A stretch of DNA of 64,000 bases from Sutcliffiella horikoshii (GTDB lineage: Bacteria; Bacillota; Bacilli; Bacillales; Bacillaceae_I), in assembly GCF_021991925.1 (NCBI RefSeq), contig NZ_RXZI01000002.1, positions 682,001-746,000 on the forward strand, written 5' to 3'. A program made the position numbers and the translations under genes. How positions within the stretch are numbered: position 1 is the stretch's first letter; each line of letters begins with the position of its first letter. The notes beneath the pieces were generated by a model that was not told the origin of the DNA, made no database searches, and saw only the letters and a list, made by a program, of their open reading frames with translations. Shown here in pieces: positions 19,545 through 28,497 of the stretch.

Positions 19545-20651
19545 ATGAGACTATTACCTACAAGATCAATGAAACCGGGAATGGTATTGGCTAGATCGAT
19601 CTACAATGATTCCGGCAGGGTGCTGTTGAGCGAGGGGATTTCTGTCACTTCACGAATGATTTCACGCCTGCAACAACTGAATGTTACGTATGTATATATA
19701 GAAGATTCCCGCACAAATGGGATAGAGGTACCGACCATCATTTCGGACAAAGTCCGGAAGGAGGCGGTAAAGACGATAACGGATACGTTTAAATCGGTGG
19801 AGCATGAACGTGCCTTAAGTAAATGGTTTGTGATGGACAAGTCCTCCAAGACCCTGAAGTCACTTATTCAACATTTGCTCACCGATATGAAATCCAACGA
19901 TGAAGTTTCCGCTTTATTGACGGATGTTTATGTACATGACAATTATGTATTCACCCATTCACTTAATGTGACCCTTTATGCCCTATCCATTGGACTGAAG
20001 CTTGGATTATCACAAAAAGACTTGGAAACCTTGGGCCTTGGCGGAATTCTCCACGATATCGGAAAGATGCTTGTCCCTAATGATATCCTCTTCAAGCCTG
20101 GTAAACTTTCAAGCGACGAGTTTGCAGAGATGAAAAGACATGCCACATACGGTTATGATATCCTTCGAAATATGCAATCCATCCCACTGATGGTTGCGCA
20201 TTGTGCATTCCAACATCATGAACGGCTTAATGGAAGCGGCTATCCACGTGGGATCAAAACGGATGACATCCATCTGTTCGGAAAGATACTTGCTGTTGCG
20301 GATGTTTTCGATGCAGTGACTTCCCACCGAATCTACCGGAGTGCGATGCTGCCACATGAAGGTTTGGAGATACTGTATGCAGGATCTGGAACCCTTTATG
20401 AGCCTGCAATTATCGAAGCTTTTCGTAAATCGGTCGCCATCTATCCATACGGGTTGATGATTACCTTGAATGATGGCAGAAAAGGGCTGGTTGTCGGACA
20501 AAACAAGGATTTGACCGAGCGGCCTGTTATCAGGATTGTGGAAGAAGAAGGGGAAGATTTAGAGAACCCTTATGATCTCAATCTGAAGGATCACCTTGAT
20601 CTTGCCATTGTGGATTGTGACAGACAAGATAATATTGCTGCGGTAAGTTGA
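19545..20651 (+). CDS. HD-GYP domain protein, putative cyclic-di-nucleotide phosphodiesterase
   Basis: A 368-aa cytosolic protein with an HD-GYP domain, a class that hydrolyses c-di-GMP. The metal-binding HDIGK and the HHERLNGSGYPRG motif are both intact, as is the DVFDAVTSHRIYR segment. The N-terminal ~120 aa are not recognised, and there is no receiver domain or membrane segment. ATG 19545 follows AGGAGA by 5 bases; the GTG at 19527 is too far upstream of that site. Likely a single-gene unit. Confidence 0.85.
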   Translation: MRLLPTRSMKPGMVLARSIYNDSGRVLLSEGISVTSRMISRLQQLNVTYVYIEDSRTNGIEVPTIISDKVRKEAVKTITDTFKSVEHERALSKWFVMDKSSKTLKSLIQHLLTDMKSNDEVSALLTDVYVHDNYVFTHSLNVTLYALSIGLKLGLSQKDLETLGLGGILHDIGKMLVPNDILFKPGKLSSDEFAEMKRHATYGYDILRNMQSIPLMVAHCAFQHHERLNGSGYPRGIKTDDIHLFGKILAVADVFDAVTSHRIYRSAMLPHEGLEILYAGSGTLYEPAIIEAFRKSVAIYPYGLMITLNDGRKGLVVGQNKDLTERPVIRIVEEEGEDLENPYDLNLKDHLDLAIVDCDRQDNIAAVS

Positions 20652-20675
20652 TAGATAGAGTGAGAAATATTTCCT

Positions 20676-20704
20676 TTGTCCTATTAGGGGATATGTGATA
20701 TAGT
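20676..20704 (+). promoter_or_regulatory. Promoter for the lysine riboswitch / lysW
   Basis: TTGTCC (20676-20681), 17 bp, TATAGT (20699-20704), about 25 bp before the aptamer. Confidence 0.6.
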
Positions 20705-20728
20705 GAATTCATAAAATAATATACTTCC

Positions 20729-20939
20729 CTTATCATACGATGAGGTAGAGGCTGCATAGCATAAGAGTAATACTACTGGAGGGTGACACCAAGGATGGTA
20801 GAAGAAAGGATGCTGTGCCGAAGCGATATAGGCTGTCGAACTTATATTGCTGGGGTTATCTTGAATAAGGATAACACTGCCATTATGACCGGTACGGACG
20901 GTTTAATAGTGGAGGGCTACTGATCGGATGGAGGATAAC
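20729..20939 (+). ncRNA. Lysine riboswitch (L box) aptamer
   Basis: Conserved L-box blocks appear in order: GATGAGGTAGAGGC, AAGAGTA, ACTGGAGGGTGACACC, GAAAGGATGCTGTGCCGAAGC, TTGCTGGGGT, AACACTGCCATTA and GGAGGGCTACTGATC. P1 pairs TTATC..CGAT at the 5' side with ATCGGATG..GATAA at the 3' side. It precedes a terminator and an NhaC-family gene, the known L-box arrangement for lysW. Confidence 0.92.
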
Positions 20940-20950
20940 ACATTACATAG

Positions 20951-20992
20951 GTAATGATAGTTATTTTCTATCATTACTTTTTATTTTGTTTT
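20951..20992 (+). terminator. Leader terminator of the lysine riboswitch
   Basis: GTAATGATAG, loop TTATTTT, CTATCATTAC gives a perfect 10-bp stem, then TTTTTATTTTGTTTT. Lysine binding is expected to favour this terminator; I did not resolve the antiterminator. Confidence 0.85.
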
Positions 20993-21066
20993 CTTTCAGC
21001 GCCTTCCATTGTTGTAACCTGTTTGAACTGGTCAAACATATTACAGCTTAATGGGGGTTTTTTGTT

Positions 21067-22629
21067 ATGGAAGGAACGATTTATTCATTAATTCCTCCAG
21101 TGCTTGCAATCTTGATGGTTATTTTGACCAGGAGAGTATTGCTGTCACTTGGAGTAGGTATTTTAGCTTCGGCACTTATGTTGGCAGATTTCAATCCGCT
21201 CACAATGGTAGTGTTGATCTGGGATACGGTAGTGGGACTATTCTATTCTGTAGAAGATAAAGAGCTTAATCTTTGGAACATTTTCATCTTGCTATTTTTA
21301 TTATTATTAGGAATTATTACAGCTTTCATCTCTATCACTGGGGGAAGTCGTGCATTTGGAGAATGGGCACTTCAACGTGTCAAAACTAGAAGAGGATCCA
21401 AACTGTTGACGACTGTTTTAGGCTTGATCATTTTCATTGATGATTATTTTAACAGTTTGGCAGTGGGGCAAATCAGCAGACCATTGACAGACCGTCATAA
21501 AGTGTCCCGTGCAAAATTGGCTTACTTGATTGATTCCACGTCTGCACCGATTTGTGTCGTTTCTCCGATTTCAAGTTGGGGAGCGTATATCATCGGTATC
21601 ATTGGAGGAATTCTAGCAACACACAGTGTAACGAATATATCTGCCTTTAGTGCATTTATTCAAATGATTCCGATGAATCTATATGTATTCTCTGCCATCA
21701 TCATGGTGTTCTTGGTTAGTTACTTTAATGTGAATTTCGGTGCGATGAAAAAGCATGAAACTCGTGCCATGGAAACAGGGGAAGTTTTGGATACTTCCAA
21801 GGAAGTACCTGGAGAGTTGGATGATGACCTGCCGACAAGTTCAAAAGGAAAGGTCGGAAACCTTGTATGGCCGATTGTTTCCCTTGTAGTCGGTGTGGTA
21901 AGTGCGATGCTTTGGACAGGGTACACTGCCACAGAGGGTGATGTAACCCTTCTAGCGATTTTTGAAAACACAGATCCATCTGCAGCATTATTCTATGGTG
22001 GTATTTTTGCTCTGATTGTAACGTTTATCTTATTCTTCCAACAGGTTTCCAAAGGTGGGGTAGATAGAAATGTCGTTGGTAGAGGGGTTAAAGCGGGAGT
22101 GAAGGCGATGCTTCCTGCCATTTACATTCTTCTATTTGCGTGGACGATCACAGGCTTGATCGATGCGCTGGATACTGGTGGCTACCTTGCAAGTGTAGTG
22201 GAAAACTCCAACATGAATATCGCATTCTTACCTGTTATCATCTTCATCATTGCGGGTATTACGGCATTTGCTACCGGTACATCATGGGGAACATTTGCCT
22301 TGCTATTACCTATCGCAGGACAAATCTCTGCTGCGACAGATATTAACATGTTACTGCCGGCGTTGGCTGCAGTACTTGCAGGAGCTGTATTTGGAGACCA
22401 TTGTTCACCGATTTCAGATACAACGATTCTTTCTTCTACAGGTGCGGGATGTAATCATATCGATCACGTGTTAACACAGTTACCATATGCGCTGATCAGT
22501 GCCTTGGTAGCAATTGTCGGCTATATTGTTCTAGGACTTACTGGAAGTACTCTACTAGGACTCTTGGTTGTATTTGTAGCCTTTATCTTCATAGGATTTG
22601 GATTTAAAGCACTGAAAATGGCAGAATAA
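21067..22629 (+). CDS. lysW: NhaC-family transporter, predicted lysine importer LysW
   Basis: Membrane transporter of 520 aa with about twelve helices, Na+/H+ antiporter NhaC superfamily. Family segments include IDDYFNSLAVGQISRPLTDRH, LIDSTSAPICVVSPISSWGAYI, and GDHCSPISDTTILSSTGAGCNHIDHV. The lysine riboswitch directly upstream makes lysine the likely substrate, as predicted for lysW in comparative genomic work. The ATG follows GGGGG by about 9 bases. Sequence alone would not distinguish it from other NhaC antiporters. Confidence 0.85.
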   Translation: MEGTIYSLIPPVLAILMVILTRRVLLSLGVGILASALMLADFNPLTMVVLIWDTVVGLFYSVEDKELNLWNIFILLFLLLLGIITAFISITGGSRAFGEWALQRVKTRRGSKLLTTVLGLIIFIDDYFNSLAVGQISRPLTDRHKVSRAKLAYLIDSTSAPICVVSPISSWGAYIIGIIGGILATHSVTNISAFSAFIQMIPMNLYVFSAIIMVFLVSYFNVNFGAMKKHETRAMETGEVLDTSKEVPGELDDDLPTSSKGKVGNLVWPIVSLVVGVVSAMLWTGYTATEGDVTLLAIFENTDPSAALFYGGIFALIVTFILFFQQVSKGGVDRNVVGRGVKAGVKAMLPAIYILLFAWTITGLIDALDTGGYLASVVENSNMNIAFLPVIIFIIAGITAFATGTSWGTFALLLPIAGQISAATDINMLLPALAAVLAGAVFGDHCSPISDTTILSSTGAGCNHIDHVLTQLPYALISALVAIVGYIVLGLTGSTLLGLLVVFVAFIFIGFGFKALKMAE

Positions 22630-22654
22630 GCTAATATTACTTTTGGAATAAAGT

Positions 22655-22715
22655 AAAAAACACCTCCTTTTTATCTACTTTTTATAAAGTGATAAAGAGG
22701 GAGGTGTTTTTTTTA
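22655..22715 (+). terminator. lysW terminator
   Basis: AAAAAACACCTCC pairs with GGAGGTGTTTTTT around an A/T-rich inner stem. Confidence 0.85.
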
Positions 22716-22856
22716 TTGAAAACTAAAATGAATAAATATTCAATGGTAAAGTCCTGTATAGCAACTGATTAACTTGAGAGAACGGATAAATAGTAATAAA
22801 TATACATTGTTGAGTATTGTCGCATAATGTCGACTAATATAACTGAAAAGTTTGTT

Positions 22857-22885
22857 TTGACATAGTCATAAAGTCTAGTTATACT
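22857..22885 (+). promoter_or_regulatory. Sigma-A promoter of the NSS transporter
   Basis: TTGACA (22857-22862), 17 bp, TATACT (22880-22885): a near-consensus promoter. Confidence 0.8.
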
Positions 22886-22928
22886 ATGTATAAATTATAT
22901 TAAATAATCAGAAAAAATAAAACATTTG

Positions 22929-22962
22929 GACTCTTTTATCTACTTTTTGGTAGAAAAGAGTC
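22929..22962 (+). other. 5' UTR hairpin before the NSS transporter
   Basis: GACTCTTTT and AAAAGAGTC, with inner CTAC/GTAG, form a hairpin ending ~6 bases before the GGGGG ribosome-binding site. No T run, so not a plain terminator; possible translational or stability element. Confidence 0.5.
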
Positions 22963-22982
22963 TAAATAGGGGGAGAGAGAGA

Positions 22983-24518
22983 ATGGATAATCGACCGCAA
23001 TGGGGGACAAGAGCAGGATTTATTTTGGCAGCGGTTGGATCGGCCATCGGTTTAGGGAACATTTGGCGTTTTCCGGCTACTGCTTATGAGAATGGAGGAG
23101 GGGCTTTCTTCGTACCTTATTTATTCGCCCTTCTGACTGCGGGTATTCCACTATTGATCCTTGAATTCACCATGGGTCATAAGTACCGCGGATCTGCACC
23201 ACTTTCTTATGCAAGAATGAACAAAAAGTATGAATGGCTTGGCTGGTGGCAAGTTGGTATCGCATTCGTAATTTCTACTTATTATGCCGTCATCATTGCA
23301 TGGGCTATGTCTTACTCAGTATTCTCACTTAACTTGAAGTGGGGGGACGAGACAGGCGGTTTCCTGATTGGAGAATATCTTCAGGTATCTGCTCCTGGTG
23401 AATTCGGAAGCTTGGTTCCATCTGTATTACTTCCATTAATCATCGTTTGGGTGGTAACGCTAGGCGTGTTATTCAAGGGAGTTAAAAAAGGTGTAGAGGT
23501 TGCCAACAAAATCTTTATCCCTACCCTTGTTGTCCTATTCCTTATCATCGTCGTCCGTGCCTTAACTCTAGAAGGAGCTGGGACTGGTCTTAATGCTTTC
23601 TTCAAACCTGACTGGAGCACGATAGCAAACGGTAAGGTTTGGGTAGCCGCATACGGACAGATTTTCTTCAGTTTATCCATCGCATTTGCGATTATGATCA
23701 CGTATTCAAGTTACTTGCCGAAAAAATCGGATATCACAAACAATGCCTTTATCACTGGATTCAGTAACTCTGGTTTTGAATTGCTTGCTGGTATCGGGGT
23801 ATTCAGCATCCTAGGTTTCATGGCAGTACAACAAGGTGTCGGAGTGGATGAAGTGGTTGCAGGCGGTGTCGGATTGGCATTTGTCGTGTTCCCACAAATC
23901 ATCAATGAATTCCCGGCTTTCAATCAGCTCTTTGGATTCCTTTTCTTTGGATCATTGGTTCTTGCTGGATTATCTTCATTGATTTCCATTGTAGAAACAT
24001 TTGTTGCAGGGGTACAGGATAAATTCAAGGTATCCCGTACAAAAGCAGTAGCTTTCGGTGGTGGTTTATCTGCAGTAATTTCCTTGGTATTTGCTACTCA
24101 AGGCGGCTTGAATGTATTGGATGTTGCAGACTACTTCATCAACCAATTCGGGGTAGCGCTTGCTGGTCTGGTTCAAGTAATCGTTGTAGTATATTTTGCA
24201 AGACAGCTTAAGGTATTGCAAAATCATGCAAATGAAATCTCTGACATTAAATTGACAGGATTCCTGGGACATTGGTGGACATGGTCCTTAGCTGTCATCA
24301 CACCACTTGTACTTGGTTATATGATGATTGACCTTATCCGTACGAATGTCGCCGAAGTATATGGAGCGGCGGACGGTTACTCACGTATCTTCACCATCCA
24401 ATATGGTGTGGTAGTAGCAGTGCTTGCATTGTTAGTAGGTATTGCGTTCTCCCTTATCAAATGGAAAAAAGACACGTTGGAGCTGCCAGCTTCCTCGTCT
24501 AAGGAGGTCAATAAATAA
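22983..24518 (+). CDS. Neurotransmitter:sodium symporter family transporter (MetP/YhdH/YocR-like)
   Basis: Sodium-coupled amino-acid importer of 511 aa with about eleven or twelve helices. The N-terminal RAGFILAAVGSAIGLGNIWR includes the unwound TM1 sodium/substrate site of LeuT-type NSS proteins. ATG 22983 (MDNRPQWGTR) follows GGGGGAGAG; the extension to 22926 runs through the leader hairpin and is rejected. The stop overlaps the start of a tiny membrane ORF (TAATG), the arrangement of two-component MetPS methionine/alanine transporters, so methionine or alanine is a reasonable substrate guess. Confidence 0.88.
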   Translation: MDNRPQWGTRAGFILAAVGSAIGLGNIWRFPATAYENGGGAFFVPYLFALLTAGIPLLILEFTMGHKYRGSAPLSYARMNKKYEWLGWWQVGIAFVISTYYAVIIAWAMSYSVFSLNLKWGDETGGFLIGEYLQVSAPGEFGSLVPSVLLPLIIVWVVTLGVLFKGVKKGVEVANKIFIPTLVVLFLIIVVRALTLEGAGTGLNAFFKPDWSTIANGKVWVAAYGQIFFSLSIAFAIMITYSSYLPKKSDITNNAFITGFSNSGFELLAGIGVFSILGFMAVQQGVGVDEVVAGGVGLAFVVFPQIINEFPAFNQLFGFLFFGSLVLAGLSSLISIVETFVAGVQDKFKVSRTKAVAFGGGLSAVISLVFATQGGLNVLDVADYFINQFGVALAGLVQVIVVVYFARQLKVLQNHANEISDIKLTGFLGHWWTWSLAVITPLVLGYMMIDLIRTNVAEVYGAADGYSRIFTIQYGVVVAVLALLVGIAFSLIKWKKDTLELPASSSKEVNK

Positions 24519-24613
24519 TGGAAGCAAGTGCAATTGTCATGATGGTTGTCGGTATTGTCGTCATTTGGGGTGGCCTTGCAGGAAGTATCTTGTGGGCAGT
24601 AAAGAAAAGTTAA
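24518..24613 (+). CDS. metS: MetS-type small subunit of NSS transporter (31 aa)
   Basis: A 31-residue single-helix membrane peptide, MEASAIVMMVVGIVVIWGGL then AGSILWAVKKS, with a positive C-terminus. The ATG shares a base with the transporter stop, and AAGGAGG lies 10 bases upstream. It matches the MetS small-subunit family known to accompany MetP transporters in actinobacteria and firmicutes. Too short for many gene finders. Confidence 0.85.
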   Translation: MEASAIVMMVVGIVVIWGGLAGSILWAVKKS

Positions 24614-24626
24614 GTGAGACATGGTA

Positions 24627-24667
24627 AAAAGCTGTTGATCGTGAGTAAACGATCAGCAGCTTTTTTC
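24627..24667 (+). terminator. Terminator of the NSS/MetS operon
   Basis: AAAGCTGTTGATCG and CGATCAGCAGCTTTTTT with an 8-base loop. Confidence 0.85.
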
Positions 24668-24686
24668 ATAGGCTTTGTTAAACACC

Positions 24687-24810
24687 GCTGTTGATTTCCG
24701 CACTAGGCTTCGCTTTCCGCGGGGTGTTTTGGAACCTCTTCACAATGCTTCACTGTCCCCGCTAAGCGCTACCTCCCGCTAGAGTCTACACCCTGTGTCC
24801 AATCAAAAGC
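24687..24810 (-). repeat. GC-rich core repeat, inverted and diverged copy
   Basis: The left ~35 bp (GCTGTTGATTTCCGCACTAG onward) is the exact complement of the end of the 2494-2624 core. The remainder has diverged but ends AATCAAAAGC, keeping the closing stem. No terminal AGGCCACTG repeats here. Confidence 0.65.
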
Positions 24811-24827
24811 TATCTATCTTACTGAAT

Positions 24828-25814
24828 CTAGCGCTTCCTTCTTTCTCCGCGTTCCCATGATTTAAGATGAGGGAATGGATCAAAGGACCATTCGGAATAA
24901 CCATTGTCTTTATACATACCATAGTGCAGGTGTGGCGGGAATTTCCCAGCTGTGCCCGGTGGTCCATATCCTGAACTACCTACAGAACCGATAATCTGCC
25001 CAGGTTCTACGACTTGTCCTACTTCCAAGTCCTTGGCAAAACCATTCAGGTGGGCAAAGTAATGATACGTATTATTGATATCACGGATCCCAAGTCTCCA
25101 CCCCCCAAATTTATTCCAACCTTTGATTTCAATGATGCCATAACAGGTGGAGCGGACAGGAACACCGTAGCTTGCAAAAATATCGGTACCCTCATGCATT
25201 CTGCGACCACCCCATCCGCGTGCATCTCCCCATGTGTTTTTGTAGCTGAAATTAGATCGGATTGGTAATGGGAAGGCATGGGTATCCAGTTTCAATGTGT
25301 CATAAGTACTGTAAAGCTTTAAGTGACCCATGATCAGGCCGACTGTTTTATCCCGCTGGTAATAGTCCCAAAGGGCAATTTTTAAATTTTCTTTGTCGTT
25401 TCCATAATTCTTGAGATAGGATGCAAAGGTAAACAGGACATCCTCATCATTTGTGGAATCAGCCACTCCATCTCCGTTGCCGTCCAATCCTGTACCGCCA
25501 AAAAATTGAATGCTTGAAGGATTGGTATCCTGGGCATTAGGATTTAATGGACCGGCCCAGATCTCTGGTTTATAGTAAATCCCAATGACCCCGGTAGCTT
25601 TTGGTATATCTCTTCTGACCCTTCTTACATTTCTTTCATATTGATCGACTGCCGCGAAATACTGCCACGGAATTTGTGTCACAGACTGCATTCTAGTATA
25701 TAGCTCCTGCCTCTTGGCATAAATCTGCTCGTCGGTTAAACTTTTTTCAGCAGCAGAGGCATCGGCAGGTATAGAGGCAAATAGAATAATGACGCATAAA
25801 AGTAGTCTTATCAA
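24828..25814 (-). CDS. lytH: M23-family L-Ala-D-Glu peptidase LytH (YunA)
   Basis: Exported cell-wall peptidase (328 aa) that in B. subtilis trims muropeptides during sporulation. N-terminal signal peptide about residues 1-22 (VIILFASIPADASAA). A DGNGDGVADSTNDED loop near 112-126 looks calcium-binding. The M23 (LytM) zinc site is visible as HEGTD near 207-211 and HLHYG near 295-299. Located between the metS operon and lipA. Confidence 0.9.
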   Translation of the reverse strand: MIRLLLCVIILFASIPADASAAEKSLTDEQIYAKRQELYTRMQSVTQIPWQYFAAVDQYERNVRRVRRDIPKATGVIGIYYKPEIWAGPLNPNAQDTNPSSIQFFGGTGLDGNGDGVADSTNDEDVLFTFASYLKNYGNDKENLKIALWDYYQRDKTVGLIMGHLKLYSTYDTLKLDTHAFPLPIRSNFSYKNTWGDARGWGGRRMHEGTDIFASYGVPVRSTCYGIIEIKGWNKFGGWRLGIRDINNTYHYFAHLNGFAKDLEVGQVVEPGQIIGSVGSSGYGPPGTAGKFPPHLHYGMYKDNGYSEWSFDPFPHLKSWERGERRKR

Positions 25815-26059
25815 AATCCCACTCCTTCCTTTACTTTCATTTCCTACTGTTAGTGTGGTGAGTTTTTTCTATTTCATTTATACTAATTCATGGAAGATTG
25901 TCGGACATGTTTCTGTGGAAGCTTTTGGACTTGTTTCTTCCTTGGATGTTTGGTAAAGTGACAGATGAAACATGTCATTTTCCTTATAAGATTAGTGAGA
26001 ATAGTGAAAATATATAGATAAATTATTCTTTGAAAATAAGACAAGTTGGAGTTGAGCAT
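25815..26059. other. Divergent lytH-lipA intergenic region
   Basis: Presumably carries both promoters. Two loose octamer-like words (TCGGACA, TTTGGACT at 25901-25931) are 24 bp apart and do not form an array. Confidence 0.4.
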
Positions 26060-26956
26060 ATGGCTAAAAAAGAAGAGTACATACGTAAACCGGATTGGCT
26101 TAAAATCAAGCTGAATACGAACGAAAACTATACAGGTCTTAAAAAATTGATGAGAGAGCATAACTTGAATACGGTATGTGAAGAAGCAAAATGTCCTAAT
26201 ATCCATGAATGCTGGGCTGTGAGACGTACAGCTACATTCATGATCCTTGGAGCAGTTTGTACCCGTGCCTGTCGTTTCTGTGCTGTCAAGACGGGGCTTC
26301 CAACCGAACTTGATACACAAGAGCCGGAACGTGTAGCAGAGTCCGTGAAATTGATGAATTTAAAGCACGCTGTCATTACGGCAGTGGCCCGTGATGACTT
26401 GAAAGATGGAGGCGCTGCAATTTTTGCTGAGACCATCAGAGCCGTCCGCCGCGAAAACCCTTTTACCACCATTGAAGTTCTTCCATCCGATATGGGTGGG
26501 GTGTATGAAAATATTGAAATGTTGATGGCTGCTAGACCTGACATACTTAACCACAACATAGAGACGGTCCGTTCTTTGACACCAAGAGTCCGTGCAAGAG
26601 CAACGTATGACCGTTCCCTTGAACTTTTACGCCGTGCAAAAGAATTGCAACCAGATATCCCTACAAAATCCAGCATCATGATCGGACTTGGGGAAACAAA
26701 AGAGGAAATCATCGAAACAATGGATGACCTACGGGCAAATAATGTTGACATCATGGCGATTGGGCAATACCTCCAACCATCCAAGAAACACATCAAGGTG
26801 CAAAAATATTACCATCCAGATGAGTTTGCGGAGTTAAAGGAAATTGCGATGACAAAAGGATTCAGCCATTGTGAGGCTGGCCCGCTTGTGCGTTCTTCCT
26901 ATCATGCAGATGAGCAGGTAAACGAAGCATCAAAAGCTAGACAAGCTCAAGCATAA
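26060..26956 (+). CDS. lipA: Lipoyl synthase LipA
   Basis: Radical SAM enzyme (298 aa) that inserts two sulfurs into protein-bound octanoate. The auxiliary cluster motif [12 protein letters not shown] and the radical SAM motif CTRACRFC are intact. The C-terminal RSSYHADE supplies the conserved Ser ligand region. ATG 26060 ([11 protein letters not shown]) follows TTGGAG; the in-frame upstream ATG at 26030 has no ribosome site. It consumes a sacrificial Fe-S cluster, linking it to the suf genes. Confidence 0.95.
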   Translation: MAKKEEYIRKPDWLKIKLNTNENYTGLKKLMREHNLNTVCEEAKCPNIHECWAVRRTATFMILGAVCTRACRFCAVKTGLPTELDTQEPERVAESVKLMNLKHAVITAVARDDLKDGGAAIFAETIRAVRRENPFTTIEVLPSDMGGVYENIEMLMAARPDILNHNIETVRSLTPRVRARATYDRSLELLRRAKELQPDIPTKSSIMIGLGETKEEIIETMDDLRANNVDIMAIGQYLQPSKKHIKVQKYYHPDEFAELKEIAMTKGFSHCEAGPLVRSSYHADEQVNEASKARQAQA

Positions 26957-27000
26957 AAAAGAAGGTACAGATCCACCATGCAGGATTTGTACCTTTTTCT
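26957..27000. terminator. Bidirectional terminator between lipA and yutC
   Basis: AAGGTACAGATCC / GGATTTGTACCTT stem with flanking A and T runs. Confidence 0.8.
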
Positions 27001-27008
27001 TATGGCTG

Positions 27009-27698
27009 TTATTCGTTTCTCATTTGCTTACCAAAGTCACTTTTATCTGTTTCTTCGTTCATTTCGCCTTCCGCTTCCCCGTTGGCATTTTCCCCGTTAT
27101 TTAACTTTTTACCTTGAGGGGATTTAAGCATTTCTTTAATCGTCGTTTCTAAGATCTCGTCCACTCTTGGACTAGAGACGCCTAGCGAACGGAAACGCTC
27201 GATTTCGTGAATCATTTCCGGATTATCAGAAACGTACACATGGTAATAACGCGGTACGATGGAAAGACCTGTCTTACTAACTTGATCTGCGGTCGATTCT
27301 CGGTCATCACTGTTTGTCTCATATGCAATCAGCACTACTTCATCCGTAACAAGTGTTGCGGAATCTTCAATAGCGGGTAACTGTACCACCATTTTATTAA
27401 TGATATTTGCAATTTCTCCGTAATCCACTGCTGCGATATTTTCGTTATAGCGCTGTGAATTTCTTACAGGTTCCGCTTGGTCACGGACATATCCAAAACG
27501 ACTTTGGTCATGGTTGACATCCCTGGCATCATACATATCATAGCGGTGACCGGTATTCGTGTTCATCGGTTGGCCATCTCGTCCCCCGTAAATCACATTT
27601 CGTGCTTGACGTTCTTGTGGCGTTGGATCAAAGGCACAAGCTGTCATAGAAGCTGTGATTAAACTGCAAACTGCTAAAACTTTTATTGTTTTCCTCAA
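27009..27698 (-). CDS. yutC: YhcN/YlaJ-family sporulation lipoprotein YutC
   Basis: Lipoprotein of about 229 aa; the family is associated with spore inner membrane and germination. The signal peptide ends in the lipobox M-T-A-C. The C-terminal half carries the YhcN/YlaJ domain (DSATLVTDEVVLIAYETN, VPRYYHVYVSDNPEMI). I place the start at TTG 27698, 8 bases after AAGGGGG, not at ATG 27719, which lies on that site. The tail is Asn/Glu-rich. Confidence 0.8.
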   Translation of the reverse strand: MRKTIKVLAVCSLITASMTACAFDPTPQERQARNVIYGGRDGQPMNTNTGHRYDMYDARDVNHDQSRFGYVRDQAEPVRNSQRYNENIAAVDYGEIANIINKMVVQLPAIEDSATLVTDEVVLIAYETNSDDRESTADQVSKTGLSIVPRYYHVYVSDNPEMIHEIERFRSLGVSSPRVDEILETTIKEMLKSPQGKKLNNGENANGEAEGEMNEETDKSDFGKQMRNE

Positions 27699-27808
27699 TG
27701 GAAACACCCCCTTAATCATTAGGGTTTCCCGTTAGTAAAAAATTTGACTTAGAAATTGATGGAGAATGGTCTATAATGTAAATAAGAGCAGAAATGGAGG
27801 ATCGAATC

Positions 27809-28102
27809 ATGATTTGTATTGGAAACCATTGCTACGAACTGTTGGAGGAAAATCGAGACGGCTTTAACGAAGAAACCTTTCGAACAAGATATATCGATGT
27901 ACTGAACAAATACGATTACATAGTTGGAGACTGGGGCTATAATCAATTGCGATTGCGAGGATTTTTTGAAGATCAGAATCATAAGTCCACCCATGACACA
28001 AAAATCAGCACCTTGCCTGATTACATTTTAGAATACTGCAACTTTGGCTGTGCTTATTTTGTCTTGAAAAAAGTGAAGAAGCCTGCTGCTGAGGCGAAAT
28101 GA
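27809..28102 (+). CDS. yutD: YutD family protein (DUF1027)
   Basis: Conserved 97-aa cytosolic protein of unknown function. Typical sequence: FNEETFRTRYIDVLNKYDYI and DWGYNQLRLRGFF, with two Cys in the C-terminal YCNFGCAYFVL. ATG 27809 (MICIGNHCYEL) follows GGAGG by 8 bases; that GGAGG lies just after the upstream ATG 27794, which is therefore unlikely. Divergent from yutC. Confidence 0.88.
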   Translation: MICIGNHCYELLEENRDGFNEETFRTRYIDVLNKYDYIVGDWGYNQLRLRGFFEDQNHKSTHDTKISTLPDYILEYCNFGCAYFVLKKVKKPAAEAK

Positions 28103-28116
28103 GTGGCACATTGATT

Positions 28117-28161
28117 TAAATCCCATTGACCGTATTTGGTGGTCGATGGGATTCTTTTTTA
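28117..28161 (+). terminator. yutD terminator
   Basis: AAATCCCATTGACC and GGTCGATGGGATT, then CTTTTTT. Confidence 0.8.
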
Positions 28162-28196
28162 TTGGCTGTTTTCGTATACTATGTTGCTTTTTCCAC

Positions 28197-28493
28197 TTAC
28201 TTACCATATGGCGGTTCTTCATTCTCACTGCTATCATCATGAGTCGGATGCGCACCAGGGTCCTGTCTAGGTATATCTTGATGCAAATTCTTATTTTCAT
28301 AATTGAAGGCACTATAGTAACGCTGTCCTTCTCGCCATGGCGTGCTTTTGTTTTCAACTGGTGTATCTTTTCCGCGTGGGGACCCATAAGGGCCTTCTGG
28401 CAGAGTTTCCGGGATTAAAAAATTATGTTGGGTTTCCACATTGGAAAAATCAGTATATTGCTCAGCTTCTTTATCTTTTTCTCTTTCATGCAT
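28197..28493 (-). CDS. DUF3905-like small protein
   Basis: A 98-aa hydrophilic, Pro-rich protein without membrane segments. The motif FLIPETLPEGPYGSPRGKD and the region STPWREGQRYYSAFNYENKN resemble the DUF3905 family of Bacillaceae; no function is known. Its AGGGGATG ribosome site lies inside the terminator-like hairpin of the upstream gene, and the ATG immediately follows the seven-T run. Confidence 0.65.
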   Translation of the reverse strand: MHEREKDKEAEQYTDFSNVETQHNFLIPETLPEGPYGSPRGKDTPVENKSTPWREGQRYYSAFNYENKNLHQDIPRQDPGAHPTHDDSSENEEPPYGK

Positions 28494-28497
28494 AAAA

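Noticed and set aside
25899-25931. Third octamer array upstream of lipA
   Set aside because: Only two imperfect words 24 bp apart; does not follow the 21-bp rule.
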